DNA of 64,000 bases from Acidimicrobiales bacterium (GTDB lineage Bacteria; Actinomycetota; Acidimicrobiia; Acidimicrobiales; Poriferisodalaceae): the NCBI GenBank assembly GCA_014239555.1, contig JAAZYR010000004.1, positions 62,001 to 126,000 on the forward strand, in the 5' to 3' direction. Positions 34,255 to 41,751 of this stretch are shown in pieces. Below the pieces are notes generated by a model, which was not told the DNA's origin, did not search any database, and was given only the letters and a program-made list of their open reading frames with translations. The stretch's first letter is position 1, and each line of letters begins with the position of its first letter. Made by a program: the position numbers and the translations under genes.

Positions 34255-35043
34255 ATGACTGATACCGCCGATCCCATCAACACGATTGAGCAGATGCTCC
34301 CGGCAGCTCCCACCTTCGATTCAGTTGATCAGGAGCGTCAACACCGAAAAGAGCGCCTAGCTTCAGTTTTTCGAGTTTTCTCGAAGTTTGGATTCGAAGA
34401 AGGATTGGCGGGCCACGTAACCGCACGGGACCCGGAACTGCTAGATCACTTTTGGGTCAACCCTTTTGGCGTCCCTTTCGGACACATCACAGCATCGGAT
34501 CTACTGCTGGTTGATCACGACGGAAACATCATCGAGGGGAAATACCCCTTGAACCAAGCAGCATTTGCCATTCACAGCCGGGTACATAAGGCCCGACCTG
34601 ATGTCATTGCGGCAGCGCATACTCACTCTCTTTACGGCAAGACCTGGTCGAGTCTTGGGCGGTTGCTGGATCCTTTAACCCAGGATTCTTGTGCCTTTTT
34701 CGAAAATCACTCCCTTTTTAATGACTTCACAGGAGTGGTTCTTGACACGGATGAAGGTGATCGCATTGGTGATGCGTTGGGTGACAACAAAGCGGTAATC
34801 CTGCAGAACCACGGGCTCTTAACAGTCGGACATAGTGTTGATGAAGCTGCTTGGTGGTTTATCACCATGGAAAGAACCTGTCAGAGCCAGCTATTGGCCG
34901 AAGCAGCGGGGACGCCCATCCACATTCGTGAAGACATAGCTCGCCATACCGCCGAGCAGGTGGGCGGTCATGTCGCGGGTTGGTACAGCTATCAACCGAT
35001 TTACGACAAAATCTTGGCAGAAAATTCTGACTTTTTGAATTAA
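34255..35043 (+). CDS. class II aldolase/adducin family protein
   Basis: A 262-residue protein. The class II aldolase fold is shown by FEEGLAGHVTARDPELLDHF, WVNPFGVPFGHITASDLLLV, the HSRVHKARPDVIAAAHTHSL (metal-binding His-x-His) and LQNHGLLTVGHSVDEAAWWF (third His). Members include L-fuculose-phosphate aldolase and alpha-adducin-like decarboxylases. The motif order is as in actinobacterial members next to acyl-CoA catabolism genes. ATG 34255 starts directly after the divergent CoA transferase. It converges with the AMP-ligase gene, separated by a strong hairpin. Confidence 0.88.
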   Translation: MTDTADPINTIEQMLPAAPTFDSVDQERQHRKERLASVFRVFSKFGFEEGLAGHVTARDPELLDHFWVNPFGVPFGHITASDLLLVDHDGNIIEGKYPLNQAAFAIHSRVHKARPDVIAAAHTHSLYGKTWSSLGRLLDPLTQDSCAFFENHSLFNDFTGVVLDTDEGDRIGDALGDNKAVILQNHGLLTVGHSVDEAAWWFITMERTCQSQLLAEAAGTPIHIREDIARHTAEQVGGHVAGWYSYQPIYDKILAENSDFLN

Positions 35044-35072
35044 GGGAGGCGGCCACATTCAGGCCACCTCCC
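35044..35072. terminator. bidirectional terminator-like hairpin
   Basis: Right after the stop of the class II aldolase gene, GGGAGG-C-GGCC pairs with GGCC-A-CCTCCC around a 7-nt loop (10 bp with one mismatch). It lies between two convergent genes. On the minus strand the stem is followed by TTAATTCAAAAAG. Probable transcription terminator. Confidence 0.6.
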
Positions 35073-35091
35073 AGAACGTCTCTGCGGCAAT

Positions 35092-36678
35092 TCACGCGAG
35101 TAGTTCTGATGCTCTTTCGCGAAGCTCGGTCTTGAGCACCTTGTTCGATGGGTTCAGTGGCAGTTCGTCTACGGTCCAGCAATGTCGAGGCACTTTGTAA
35201 TTCGCCATTTGTTCGCGGCACCACGCAATTACCTCCGCTGAATCAGGCGGGCCTAGCGGGCTTGGAACCACAAACGCTGCGCCGACTTCGCCAAGACGTT
35301 CGTCGGGTATACCGATGACAGCAACCTGCCCGATTTGGGGGTGTTCAAGCATGATTCGTTCGATCTCGGCCGGGTACGCGTTAAATCCGCCGTTGATGAA
35401 CATGTCTTTTTTTCGGTCGGTGATATCGATATACCCATCTTCGTTCATTACACAGATATCACCGGTCCTCATCCATCCATCGTCGTCGATAGTTTCGGCG
35501 GTCTGCTCCGGGTCATCTAGATAACCACGCATAACTCCGTAGCCCCTGACTAGTAGTTCGCCTGGTTTCCCTAAAAGCACTTCGTTTCCTGACTCATCTA
35601 CCAGTTTCATCTCCATACCAGGCAGCGCTTTACCACTCGTGCTAGCGACAACGTCGGGTGGGTCGTCTGCATCGCAGGCCGTAACCAAACCATGAGTCTC
35701 GGTCATTCCATAGGCGGTAATCACCGTCTCGAAACCAAGTCGTTGCCTCATATCGACGACAGTTTCTACTGGGATGCTTGCAGCTCCGGTCATGGCCGCG
35801 CGGAGGCTAGAAGTGTCGTACTGGTCCATCTCGGGATAGTTAAGTAAACCTTGGAATAAGGCTGGAGGGCCTGGAAAAACCGTTACACGTTCGTCTTGAA
35901 TGCGTTGCAATACACGGGGAACGTCAAATATTGGGTGCGGAAGGATCGTCGCCCCGTGCATGAAACATGGAACAATCGCTCCGTTGAACCCAAAGGCGTG
36001 GAAAAACGGATTAATCACAAGCATCCGGTCACCGGTTCTCATGCCCAGTTCTCGAGCTGTGTGCCCAAAACTGCGAATGATCGGAGCGTGTTCCACCATC
36101 ACTCCCTTGGGTAAGCCTGTCGTGCCTGACGTGAACATGACCAAGCCGAGATCTGAACCAGTGATTTGGGACCGCCGCCGATCTAGTTCTTCAGTTTCAT
36201 CACCGGTACTTCTTCCCAAGAAATCTGCAAATGACACCGTTCCGGTTGGTGTGTCTCCTCGCAAAACTACGATCTCGTCTAATCCGTCGACCACCGCGCC
36301 TGAATCTCGTAAATCACTGACGTAGTCGTTGCCCAAAAAACCAACAACTGTGAAGAGCAACTTCACTTTCGCTTTTTCCAGGATGTAGGCGGCCTCGCGC
36401 CCTTTGAATCTGGTGTTAACTGGCACCAAAATGGCGCCGACCTCGAAAACCGACATTCCTGCGACGACCCATTCCCATGAGTTGGGTGCCCACACCCCTA
36501 CCGCATCACCCGGCTCTATCCCTGATGCCACTAGTGCCGCTGCGCAATCATCGATGCGTCTCCCCATCTCGGCATAATCGCAACTGAAGTCACCATCAGA
36601 TATGGCTTCTGTCCCCGCGAACTCGACAGCCGCTCGTTTGACGAGCCCTGGAAAATTATCCGGCATCAACGTGCCCAT
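35092..36678 (-). CDS. AMP-dependent acyl-CoA ligase (FadD3-like)
   Basis: A 528-residue adenylate-forming ligase. The AMP motif MFTSGTTGLPKGVMVEHAPI, ITAYGMTETHGLVTACDADD, WMRTGDICVMNEDGYIDITD and DRKKDMFINGGFNAYPAEIE are all present, as is the catalytic Lys in NKVLKTELRERASELLA. The FadD3-like build suggests activation of a medium-size or ring-bearing carboxylic acid (FadD3 activates the HIP steroid-ring remnant), but specificity is open. It sits downstream of a methyltransferase gene on the same strand. Confidence 0.9.
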   Translation of the reverse strand: MGTLMPDNFPGLVKRAAVEFAGTEAISDGDFSCDYAEMGRRIDDCAAALVASGIEPGDAVGVWAPNSWEWVVAGMSVFEVGAILVPVNTRFKGREAAYILEKAKVKLLFTVVGFLGNDYVSDLRDSGAVVDGLDEIVVLRGDTPTGTVSFADFLGRSTGDETEELDRRRSQITGSDLGLVMFTSGTTGLPKGVMVEHAPIIRSFGHTARELGMRTGDRMLVINPFFHAFGFNGAIVPCFMHGATILPHPIFDVPRVLQRIQDERVTVFPGPPALFQGLLNYPEMDQYDTSSLRAAMTGAASIPVETVVDMRQRLGFETVITAYGMTETHGLVTACDADDPPDVVASTSGKALPGMEMKLVDESGNEVLLGKPGELLVRGYGVMRGYLDDPEQTAETIDDDGWMRTGDICVMNEDGYIDITDRKKDMFINGGFNAYPAEIERIMLEHPQIGQVAVIGIPDERLGEVGAAFVVPSPLGPPDSAEVIAWCREQMANYKVPRHCWTVDELPLNPSNKVLKTELRERASELLA

Positions 36679-36711
36679 GGTCCCCCCGTAGCCGATGGTG
36701 TAACGACTTGT

Positions 36712-37521
36712 TTACTCCACGTGCGCGAGTGCTTCACCATTGATGAAGTGAAAATACCCGCTCGGATTCGTGGCCCACGCGCGCCAACCTTCCGCTATCT
36801 CTTCAAGTTCTGCCCTTGTTGCATAGCCATACTCCACAGCTTGCTCGGCGAAGCTGGTGGTCAGGCACCTTTCGGCCCACGAGAACCCCCAATTTTCTCG
36901 ATCATCTTCGGTCCAGTAAGACCAAGCAGACGTCGAAATCGCTACATCTTGAAGCCCGGCGGTGTGACACCAACTCAACAAATGCCGGCCGGCATCCGGA
37001 TCGGCTCCGTTATGTCGCGCCACCAGTCGATAAATTGTCCTCCACTTTTCAATTGCCTCTGATTCGGGGCTAGAAGACATTGTGTAATAGTCGGCATCGC
37101 GCACAGCCACATAGCCTCCGGGGCGTGTTACCCGAGCCATTTCTCGAAGCGCCAAAATCGGGTCAGTCAAATGCTGAAGGACCTGGTGTGCGTATGTGAG
37201 GTCGAAGACATCATCTTCGTAGGGCAACTCATATACAGAACCTTCGTCAACTTTTACGTTGCCGAGGCCTGACTCGGCAACCGTTGAGCGGGCTGTATCA
37301 AGAATCGCACCACCAAGTTCAATTGCACTTACCAAACCTTTCGGTACCCATTTTGCCAATCCAACGGTGATCGACGCGGGACCGCACCCAACATCCAGCA
37401 GCCGAGAGTCGTCGGAAATTACATGGCGGGCGAAGGCTGCGCAACGCTCGGCGGTTCGTCGAGCATGCTGATTGACAACGGCTGGCTGATGGCCATGGGT
37501 GTAGACATCGCGTTTGGGCAT
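36712..37521 (-). CDS. class I SAM-dependent methyltransferase
   Basis: A 269-residue methyltransferase: VYTHGHQPAVVNQHARRTAE at the N-terminus, SAM motif LLDVGCGPASITVGLAKWVP, acidic IELGGAILDTARS, and FDLTYAHQVLQHLTDPILAL, which match the UbiE/COQ5-like group. The N-terminus HGHxxxV is typical of actinobacterial relatives. ATG 37521 is chosen because it starts the conserved HGH block; the frame is open to 37557. The acceptor molecule is unknown. It may share a transcript with the acyl-CoA ligase, 33 bases downstream. Confidence 0.87.
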   Translation of the reverse strand: MPKRDVYTHGHQPAVVNQHARRTAERCAAFARHVISDDSRLLDVGCGPASITVGLAKWVPKGLVSAIELGGAILDTARSTVAESGLGNVKVDEGSVYELPYEDDVFDLTYAHQVLQHLTDPILALREMARVTRPGGYVAVRDADYYTMSSSPESEAIEKWRTIYRLVARHNGADPDAGRHLLSWCHTAGLQDVAISTSAWSYWTEDDRENWGFSWAERCLTTSFAEQAVEYGYATRAELEEIAEGWRAWATNPSGYFHFINGEALAHVE

Positions 37522-37575
37522 CACCGCAAACCTAGGAGATCCAAAGCTTCTCGTCACTTGGGACGATTGATCTGA

Positions 37576-38919
37576 ATGCCCTTTCGCGTTGACTACGGTT
37601 TCCTCAGTAGACGCCTTCGCCGCGAGCTGAAAGCTGCAACATTGACTGATGCCGACAACATGCCCAGCCCCCCATACGTCAACGGCACAAACCGCGTTGC
37701 GGTGACCAACCTACCCACGCCCGATTATTACCACTATCCATGGGTCGCCCTTGAGTCCGTTACGAGAACCCACCCAGGAGGAGTCCTCGTTGTATGGCCT
37801 GATGGTCAACATCTCGAATGTCACCCTTTGTGGCTCCGGGAAAATTGTCCGGGTCCTGATGGTATTAACCCACTGTCAAAGGAAAATGATCTCGACGTAA
37901 CAGATTTAGATATCGCTAGCAGGGTCAGCAATGCATTTCTCGAAGCTGGTGCCTTAGTTGTCGAGTTCACTCCTGAAGCTCGACGGGCGACTTTTCATCC
38001 AGGGTGGCTACGACATGTGGCGGACGGCGTACATCATCCTTTCTCTTTGTTGCCCAACCCCAAACCGTGGACTACCCGTGATTTGCAAATACCACCTACC
38101 CATAACGGGTCGTCGGTTCTTGAAGACGATGAAGCCCTGGCTAATTGGTTGCATGATCTTTTGGAAACAGGGCTAGCGAGACTGACTTGCTTGCCGCGCG
38201 ACAGCCATGTCGTGGAGCTCGTCGGCCGTCGTATCGGAGCATTACGTGATTCAAATTTTGGTGTCACCTGGCACGTCAGCGTCGATCTTGATCCGAACTC
38301 GACGGCAAACACCAATGCAAGATTGCCGGCCCACAGCGACTTACCTTCCAGGGAAACTCCGCCCGGATTTCAACTTCTCCATTGTCTTGAGAACACCGTG
38401 AACGGAGGTCAGTCAACGATGACTGACGGTCTCGCGGTCATAAAGCATCTCCAAGTTGAAGAACCAGATGTATTTCGCTGCTTGACCAATCTTAAGTGGA
38501 CATTCTTCAACCGCGACGCTAATCACGACCATCGATGGACTGGTCCAGTCATTGACAAGGGGGATGGTCGAATTCCGTGGACATTTCGGGCCTTTCACCC
38601 GGTTCGCGGCTTTCCGGCCATGAGCCAGCATGAAATCGGAGACTCCTATTACTCAATGCAGCGACTGGGAGAAATTGCTAACAGCTCCGAATTTCAGATT
38701 CGTTACGAGTTGGAACCCGGGGACCTAGTTGCTTTCGACAACCGCCGAATCCTGCACGGCAGAGAATCATTCAATAGCCAAGAAGGCACCCGCCAGCTCC
38801 GGGGCACCTACCTTGATGCCGACGAGGTCTATTCGAGGATGCGAGTTCTCCGACGAGCGATCATGGCACGGGAACAATCTCTAGGATTGAGCAACACTAT
38901 GGAGGACGAGGATGACTGA
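37576..38919 (+). CDS. gamma-butyrobetaine dioxygenase-like 2-oxoglutarate/Fe(II) oxygenase
   Basis: A 447-residue TauD/TfdA-like oxygenase with an N-terminal DUF971 domain (about 50-125, GVLVVWPDGQHLECHPLWLR). The Fe(II) triad is HSD at about 253-255 and the distal His near 394 in RRILHGRESF; the 2OG region LEPGDLVAFDNRRIL is typical. The arrangement is that of gamma-butyrobetaine hydroxylase, which makes L-carnitine. However, the Cys-rich zinc site of the human enzyme (NCPCSDC) reads NCPGPDG here, so the zinc is probably absent and the substrate may differ. It heads a three-gene overlapping operon with BKACE and a carnitine-dehydrogenase-like gene. An ATG at 37660 is an alternative start. 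Confidence 0.82.
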   Translation: MPFRVDYGFLSRRLRRELKAATLTDADNMPSPPYVNGTNRVAVTNLPTPDYYHYPWVALESVTRTHPGGVLVVWPDGQHLECHPLWLRENCPGPDGINPLSKENDLDVTDLDIASRVSNAFLEAGALVVEFTPEARRATFHPGWLRHVADGVHHPFSLLPNPKPWTTRDLQIPPTHNGSSVLEDDEALANWLHDLLETGLARLTCLPRDSHVVELVGRRIGALRDSNFGVTWHVSVDLDPNSTANTNARLPAHSDLPSRETPPGFQLLHCLENTVNGGQSTMTDGLAVIKHLQVEEPDVFRCLTNLKWTFFNRDANHDHRWTGPVIDKGDGRIPWTFRAFHPVRGFPAMSQHEIGDSYYSMQRLGEIANSSEFQIRYELEPGDLVAFDNRRILHGRESFNSQEGTRQLRGTYLDADEVYSRMRVLRRAIMAREQSLGLSNTMEDEDD

Positions 38920-39805
38920 AGTGTTCATCACATGCGCAGTCACCGGCGCTGGCGACACCGTCGGGAAATCCGACCAAGTCCCTTTCACCCCTGAGGCGAT
39001 CGCACGAAATGTAGTCGCGGCGGCTCAGGCGGGTGCTGCAATCGCCCACATTCATGTACGGGACCCCATCACTGGCGACCCAGACCGCCAAGTCGCGTAT
39101 TACCAGGAGGTAGTAGAGCGAGTCAGAGCGTCGTCAACAGACGTCATAATTAATTTGACTGCCGGTATGGGTGGCGATCTGGTCATTGGTTCAGTGGAAA
39201 ACCCACTACCGCTCGATTCTCAGCAGACGGATCTGGCTGGTGCGACGGAACGGCTCGACCATGTTCGTCTTCTACGACCCGAAATCTGCACCCTCGATTG
39301 CGGAACGATGAATTTCGGCGAAGGGAATTATGTTGCAACAAACACTCACGACACACTCGCCGAGATGGCACGCCAGATACAACAACTCGATGTTCGACCT
39401 GAAATCGAAATCTTCGACACGGGACAACTATGGGAGGCCAAATCACTCGTAGACGAAGGTCTCATCGACTCTCCCGTCATGGTGCAACTATGTATGGGCG
39501 TTAAATGGGGAGCCCCAAACGACCTCAATACCTTTATGGCTATGGTGAACAACGTCCCAGACGAATGGACATTTTCAGCGTTTTCATTAGGAAGAGACCA
39601 GTTGCCGTACGTCGCTTTAGCAGCCGTTGCTGGAGGAAACGTGCGGGTAGGTTTAGAAGACAACTTGTATCTGGATCGAGGAAATCTCGCTACAAATGAG
39701 AACCTCACAGCACGTGCGAAACTGATTCTGGAGTCCATGAACTTTGAGGTCATCGGACCGAAGAGAGTTCGCGAAATGTTGCAACTCACTGCACACAATC
39801 CGTGA
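38912..39805 (+). CDS. BKACE (DUF849) beta-keto acid cleavage enzyme, likely 3-dehydrocarnitine-type
   Basis: A 297-residue TIM-barrel zinc enzyme. MTEVFITCAVTGAGDTVGKS, IAHIHVRDPITGDPDRQVA (zinc His46 and His48), INLTAGMGGDLVIG, ICTLDCGTMNFGEGNYV and GNVRVGLEDNLYLDRG are family hallmarks. BKACE joins a beta-keto acid with acetyl-CoA to give acetoacetate and a CoA ester; on dehydrocarnitine it would give betainyl-CoA. The start overlaps the oxygenase gene by eight bases and its end overlaps the dehydrogenase gene by four, supporting one pathway. The substrate is inferred from this neighbourhood, not from residues. Confidence 0.9.
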   Translation: MTEVFITCAVTGAGDTVGKSDQVPFTPEAIARNVVAAAQAGAAIAHIHVRDPITGDPDRQVAYYQEVVERVRASSTDVIINLTAGMGGDLVIGSVENPLPLDSQQTDLAGATERLDHVRLLRPEICTLDCGTMNFGEGNYVATNTHDTLAEMARQIQQLDVRPEIEIFDTGQLWEAKSLVDEGLIDSPVMVQLCMGVKWGAPNDLNTFMAMVNNVPDEWTFSAFSLGRDQLPYVALAAVAGGNVRVGLEDNLYLDRGNLATNENLTARAKLILESMNFEVIGPKRVREMLQLTAHNP

Positions 39806-40779
39806 CCGCAAATATTGAACCGCCCGAACGCGTAGCGATCGTCGGAGCTGGGGTTATCGGTGCCGCTTGGGCTGCACGTTGGCTTCTTCGCGGTGTGGAT
39901 GTCGCGGTGAGTGACCCATCACCTGATGCTCCGAGGGTTGTTACTCGAGTCCTAGACAACGCTCGAAATGCCTGGGAACGGATGGGCACCACTCCAGAAC
40001 GCGAAGGAAAACTAGATTTTTGTGACTCGATTGGCCCTGCTGTCTTAGGGGCCGACGTCGTACAAGAAAGCGTTCCCGAGAACTTGGAGTTAAAAAAAGC
40101 GACGCTGAAGCAAATCGAAGGGTCCGCTGAATTAACGACTTTGATCGCTTCTTCGACCTCAGGGCTGAAGCCAAGTTTGCTCCAGCAAGATATGAAGTGT
40201 CCAGAACGACTCGTCGTGGGACACCCATTCAACCCGGTCTATTTGCTTCCTATGGTGGAGGTCGTGGGAGGTGATTTAACTTCTTCCGATTCAATTTCGC
40301 GTGCGATGTCGGTGTACGGCGCTGCTGGTATGCGTCCGCTTCATGTTCGCGTTGAGATCGACGCATTTATCGCTGACCGTCTCCTTGAGGCAGTTTGGAG
40401 AGAAGCTCTTTGGTTAATAAATGATGGTGTAGCGACAACTCAAGAAATCGATGATGTCATCCGTTTTGGCTTCGGATTGCGTTGGGCCCAAATGGGACTG
40501 TTTGAGAATTACCGAATAGCGGGAGGTGAATCCGGTATGGCTCACTTCATAAGTCAATTCGGCCCTACCCTTTCCTGGCCGTGGTCAAGGCTCACTGACA
40601 CTCCAGAGTTGACCGAGGCGCTGACGCTGCTAATCAGCGAGCAGTCCGATAATCAGTCTGGCCATCACACCATTACCGAACTCGAAAGAATTAGAGACGA
40701 AAACCTCGTTGACATAATGTTGGCTTTGGAGAAAAACCAATGGGGGGCAGGTCAATCAGTTAGTGACCTACGTCGCTAG
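39802..40779 (+). CDS. L-carnitine 3-dehydrogenase-like (3-hydroxyacyl-CoA dehydrogenase family)
   Basis: A 325-residue NAD-dependent dehydrogenase. The N-terminus RVAIVGAGVIGAAWAARWLL is the Rossmann motif; VQESVPENLELKK and VVGHPFNPVYLLPMVEVVGG are typical of carnitine dehydrogenase. The C-terminal helical part (WREALWLINDGVATTQEIDD, IRFGFGLRWAQMGLFENYRI) also matches that subgroup. It would oxidise L-carnitine to 3-dehydrocarnitine, the substrate of the preceding BKACE. Some relatives carry a fused thioesterase domain; this one does not, but a stand-alone thioesterase of that type lies at 45731. GTG start, coupled by overlap. Confidence 0.85.
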   Translation: MTANIEPPERVAIVGAGVIGAAWAARWLLRGVDVAVSDPSPDAPRVVTRVLDNARNAWERMGTTPEREGKLDFCDSIGPAVLGADVVQESVPENLELKKATLKQIEGSAELTTLIASSTSGLKPSLLQQDMKCPERLVVGHPFNPVYLLPMVEVVGGDLTSSDSISRAMSVYGAAGMRPLHVRVEIDAFIADRLLEAVWREALWLINDGVATTQEIDDVIRFGFGLRWAQMGLFENYRIAGGESGMAHFISQFGPTLSWPWSRLTDTPELTEALTLLISEQSDNQSGHHTITELERIRDENLVDIMLALEKNQWGAGQSVSDLRR

Positions 40780-40883
40780 GCGTCCATCTAACATCAGAAT
40801 TTGCGAGGTCCTCGTGGGTTCGCTTAAGGGTCTGCAATTAACAGTTCTTGTCGGTGGAACGTGGACTTCCGGCAATCGAATTC

Positions 40884-41078
40884 TCATTCCTCTATGGAGA
40901 TGGCAAATTCTGGACAGTTAGCTGCTGCTAACCGCGCCTTATCTTCTAGTCCGCTTGGTACTTCTCCATCACCGAGTTCTGTGGCATAGCCGTAGTCATC
41001 TACGTCAAACAATTCAGCTGCGAGCGAGAAGCAGCGATTATGTCCCTGACATTTTTCGGTATCGACCTGAACGCGCAT
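40884..41078 (-). CDS. small 3Fe-4S ferredoxin
   Basis: A 64-residue ferredoxin with Cys10, His13 and Cys16 (KCQGHNRC) and Cys55 in NCPEFAI. The CxxHxxC...CP pattern is that of the single-cluster ferredoxins that donate electrons to actinobacterial cytochrome P450 and Rieske oxygenases. His in the second position is normal in that group. No P450 or ferredoxin reductase gene is in this window, so its partner is elsewhere; the molybdopterin oxidoreductase nearby at 41752 is an untested candidate. Confidence 0.88.
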   Translation of the reverse strand: MRVQVDTEKCQGHNRCFSLAAELFDVDDYGYATELGDGEVPSGLEDKARLAAANCPEFAISIEE

Positions 41079-41095
41079 ACCGGTCCTCCCTTAAA

Positions 41096-41662
41096 TCACG
41101 GATTCCGACCCGCGATGGAAATCAATTTATCGGTAATCGAAGCATCGGAGTCAATCGGAATCGCTGCTCCAAATCGTTCGCCTCGAATCATTTCTCCAGC
41201 TTTTTTGAGTTGGATATATCCGGCTTCAGCCAAGCCTTCGTCAAGTAAGACCATCTGGCCGGAAGCTTTGGCCAAATCAAAAGTGTGGACTAACGGGTCA
41301 ACAACGACGATGCCCACAAAACGGTCAACGACTAAATGACCCCATGGGGTTCCGACTTCACGCTTAAGCGCCTGTTGATCGTCAAGAGCTTCTAGTACAT
41401 CGTCACGGGCATCAGCCCAGTCAGTTTGTGGGTGAGTAACGGTCGGGTGAGTCGCGCTGTCAGCGGGGATCCCTCTGGCTATTCCAGCGATCATCCTGCA
41501 CATGCCGATGTTGTGGGCGAGCACATCACGGGCTGACCAACCCTCACACGGTGATGTTGCTTCCCATCGCGATTGATCAACTCGCCGCACCACAGCGTCA
41601 AAGCCAAATAAGGATTTTGTGTACTTGCGGGTGTTTTCACTCACGGGCCGTACGTTAGCCAT
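41096..41662 (-). CDS. TIGR03086/maleylpyruvate isomerase-like metal-binding protein
   Basis: About 188 residues. WEATSPCEGWSARDVLAHNI is the N-terminal DinB-fold motif of the mycothiol-dependent maleylpyruvate isomerase-like (TIGR03086 / TIGR03083) family, with His in VLAHN and a C-terminal VVVDPLVHTFDLAKASG pattern. These proteins bind a divalent metal and are thought to use mycothiol in actinobacteria; the exact reaction is unknown. Start: ATG 41662, in frame to 41710, with no strong site; GTG 41644 is also possible. It lies 17 bases upstream of the ferredoxin gene on the same strand. Confidence 0.8.
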   Translation of the reverse strand: MANVRPVSENTRKYTKSLFGFDAVVRRVDQSRWEATSPCEGWSARDVLAHNIGMCRMIAGIARGIPADSATHPTVTHPQTDWADARDDVLEALDDQQALKREVGTPWGHLVVDRFVGIVVVDPLVHTFDLAKASGQMVLLDEGLAEAGYIQLKKAGEMIRGERFGAAIPIDSDASITDKLISIAGRNP

Positions 41663-41751
41663 CTCCGGACCAGCACCGCATACGAGGAGGAGAAGATCGA
41701 CTTGTCGCATTCGATGGATCTAGCATGGTTTTGTCGGAGGGACGGAACTAG

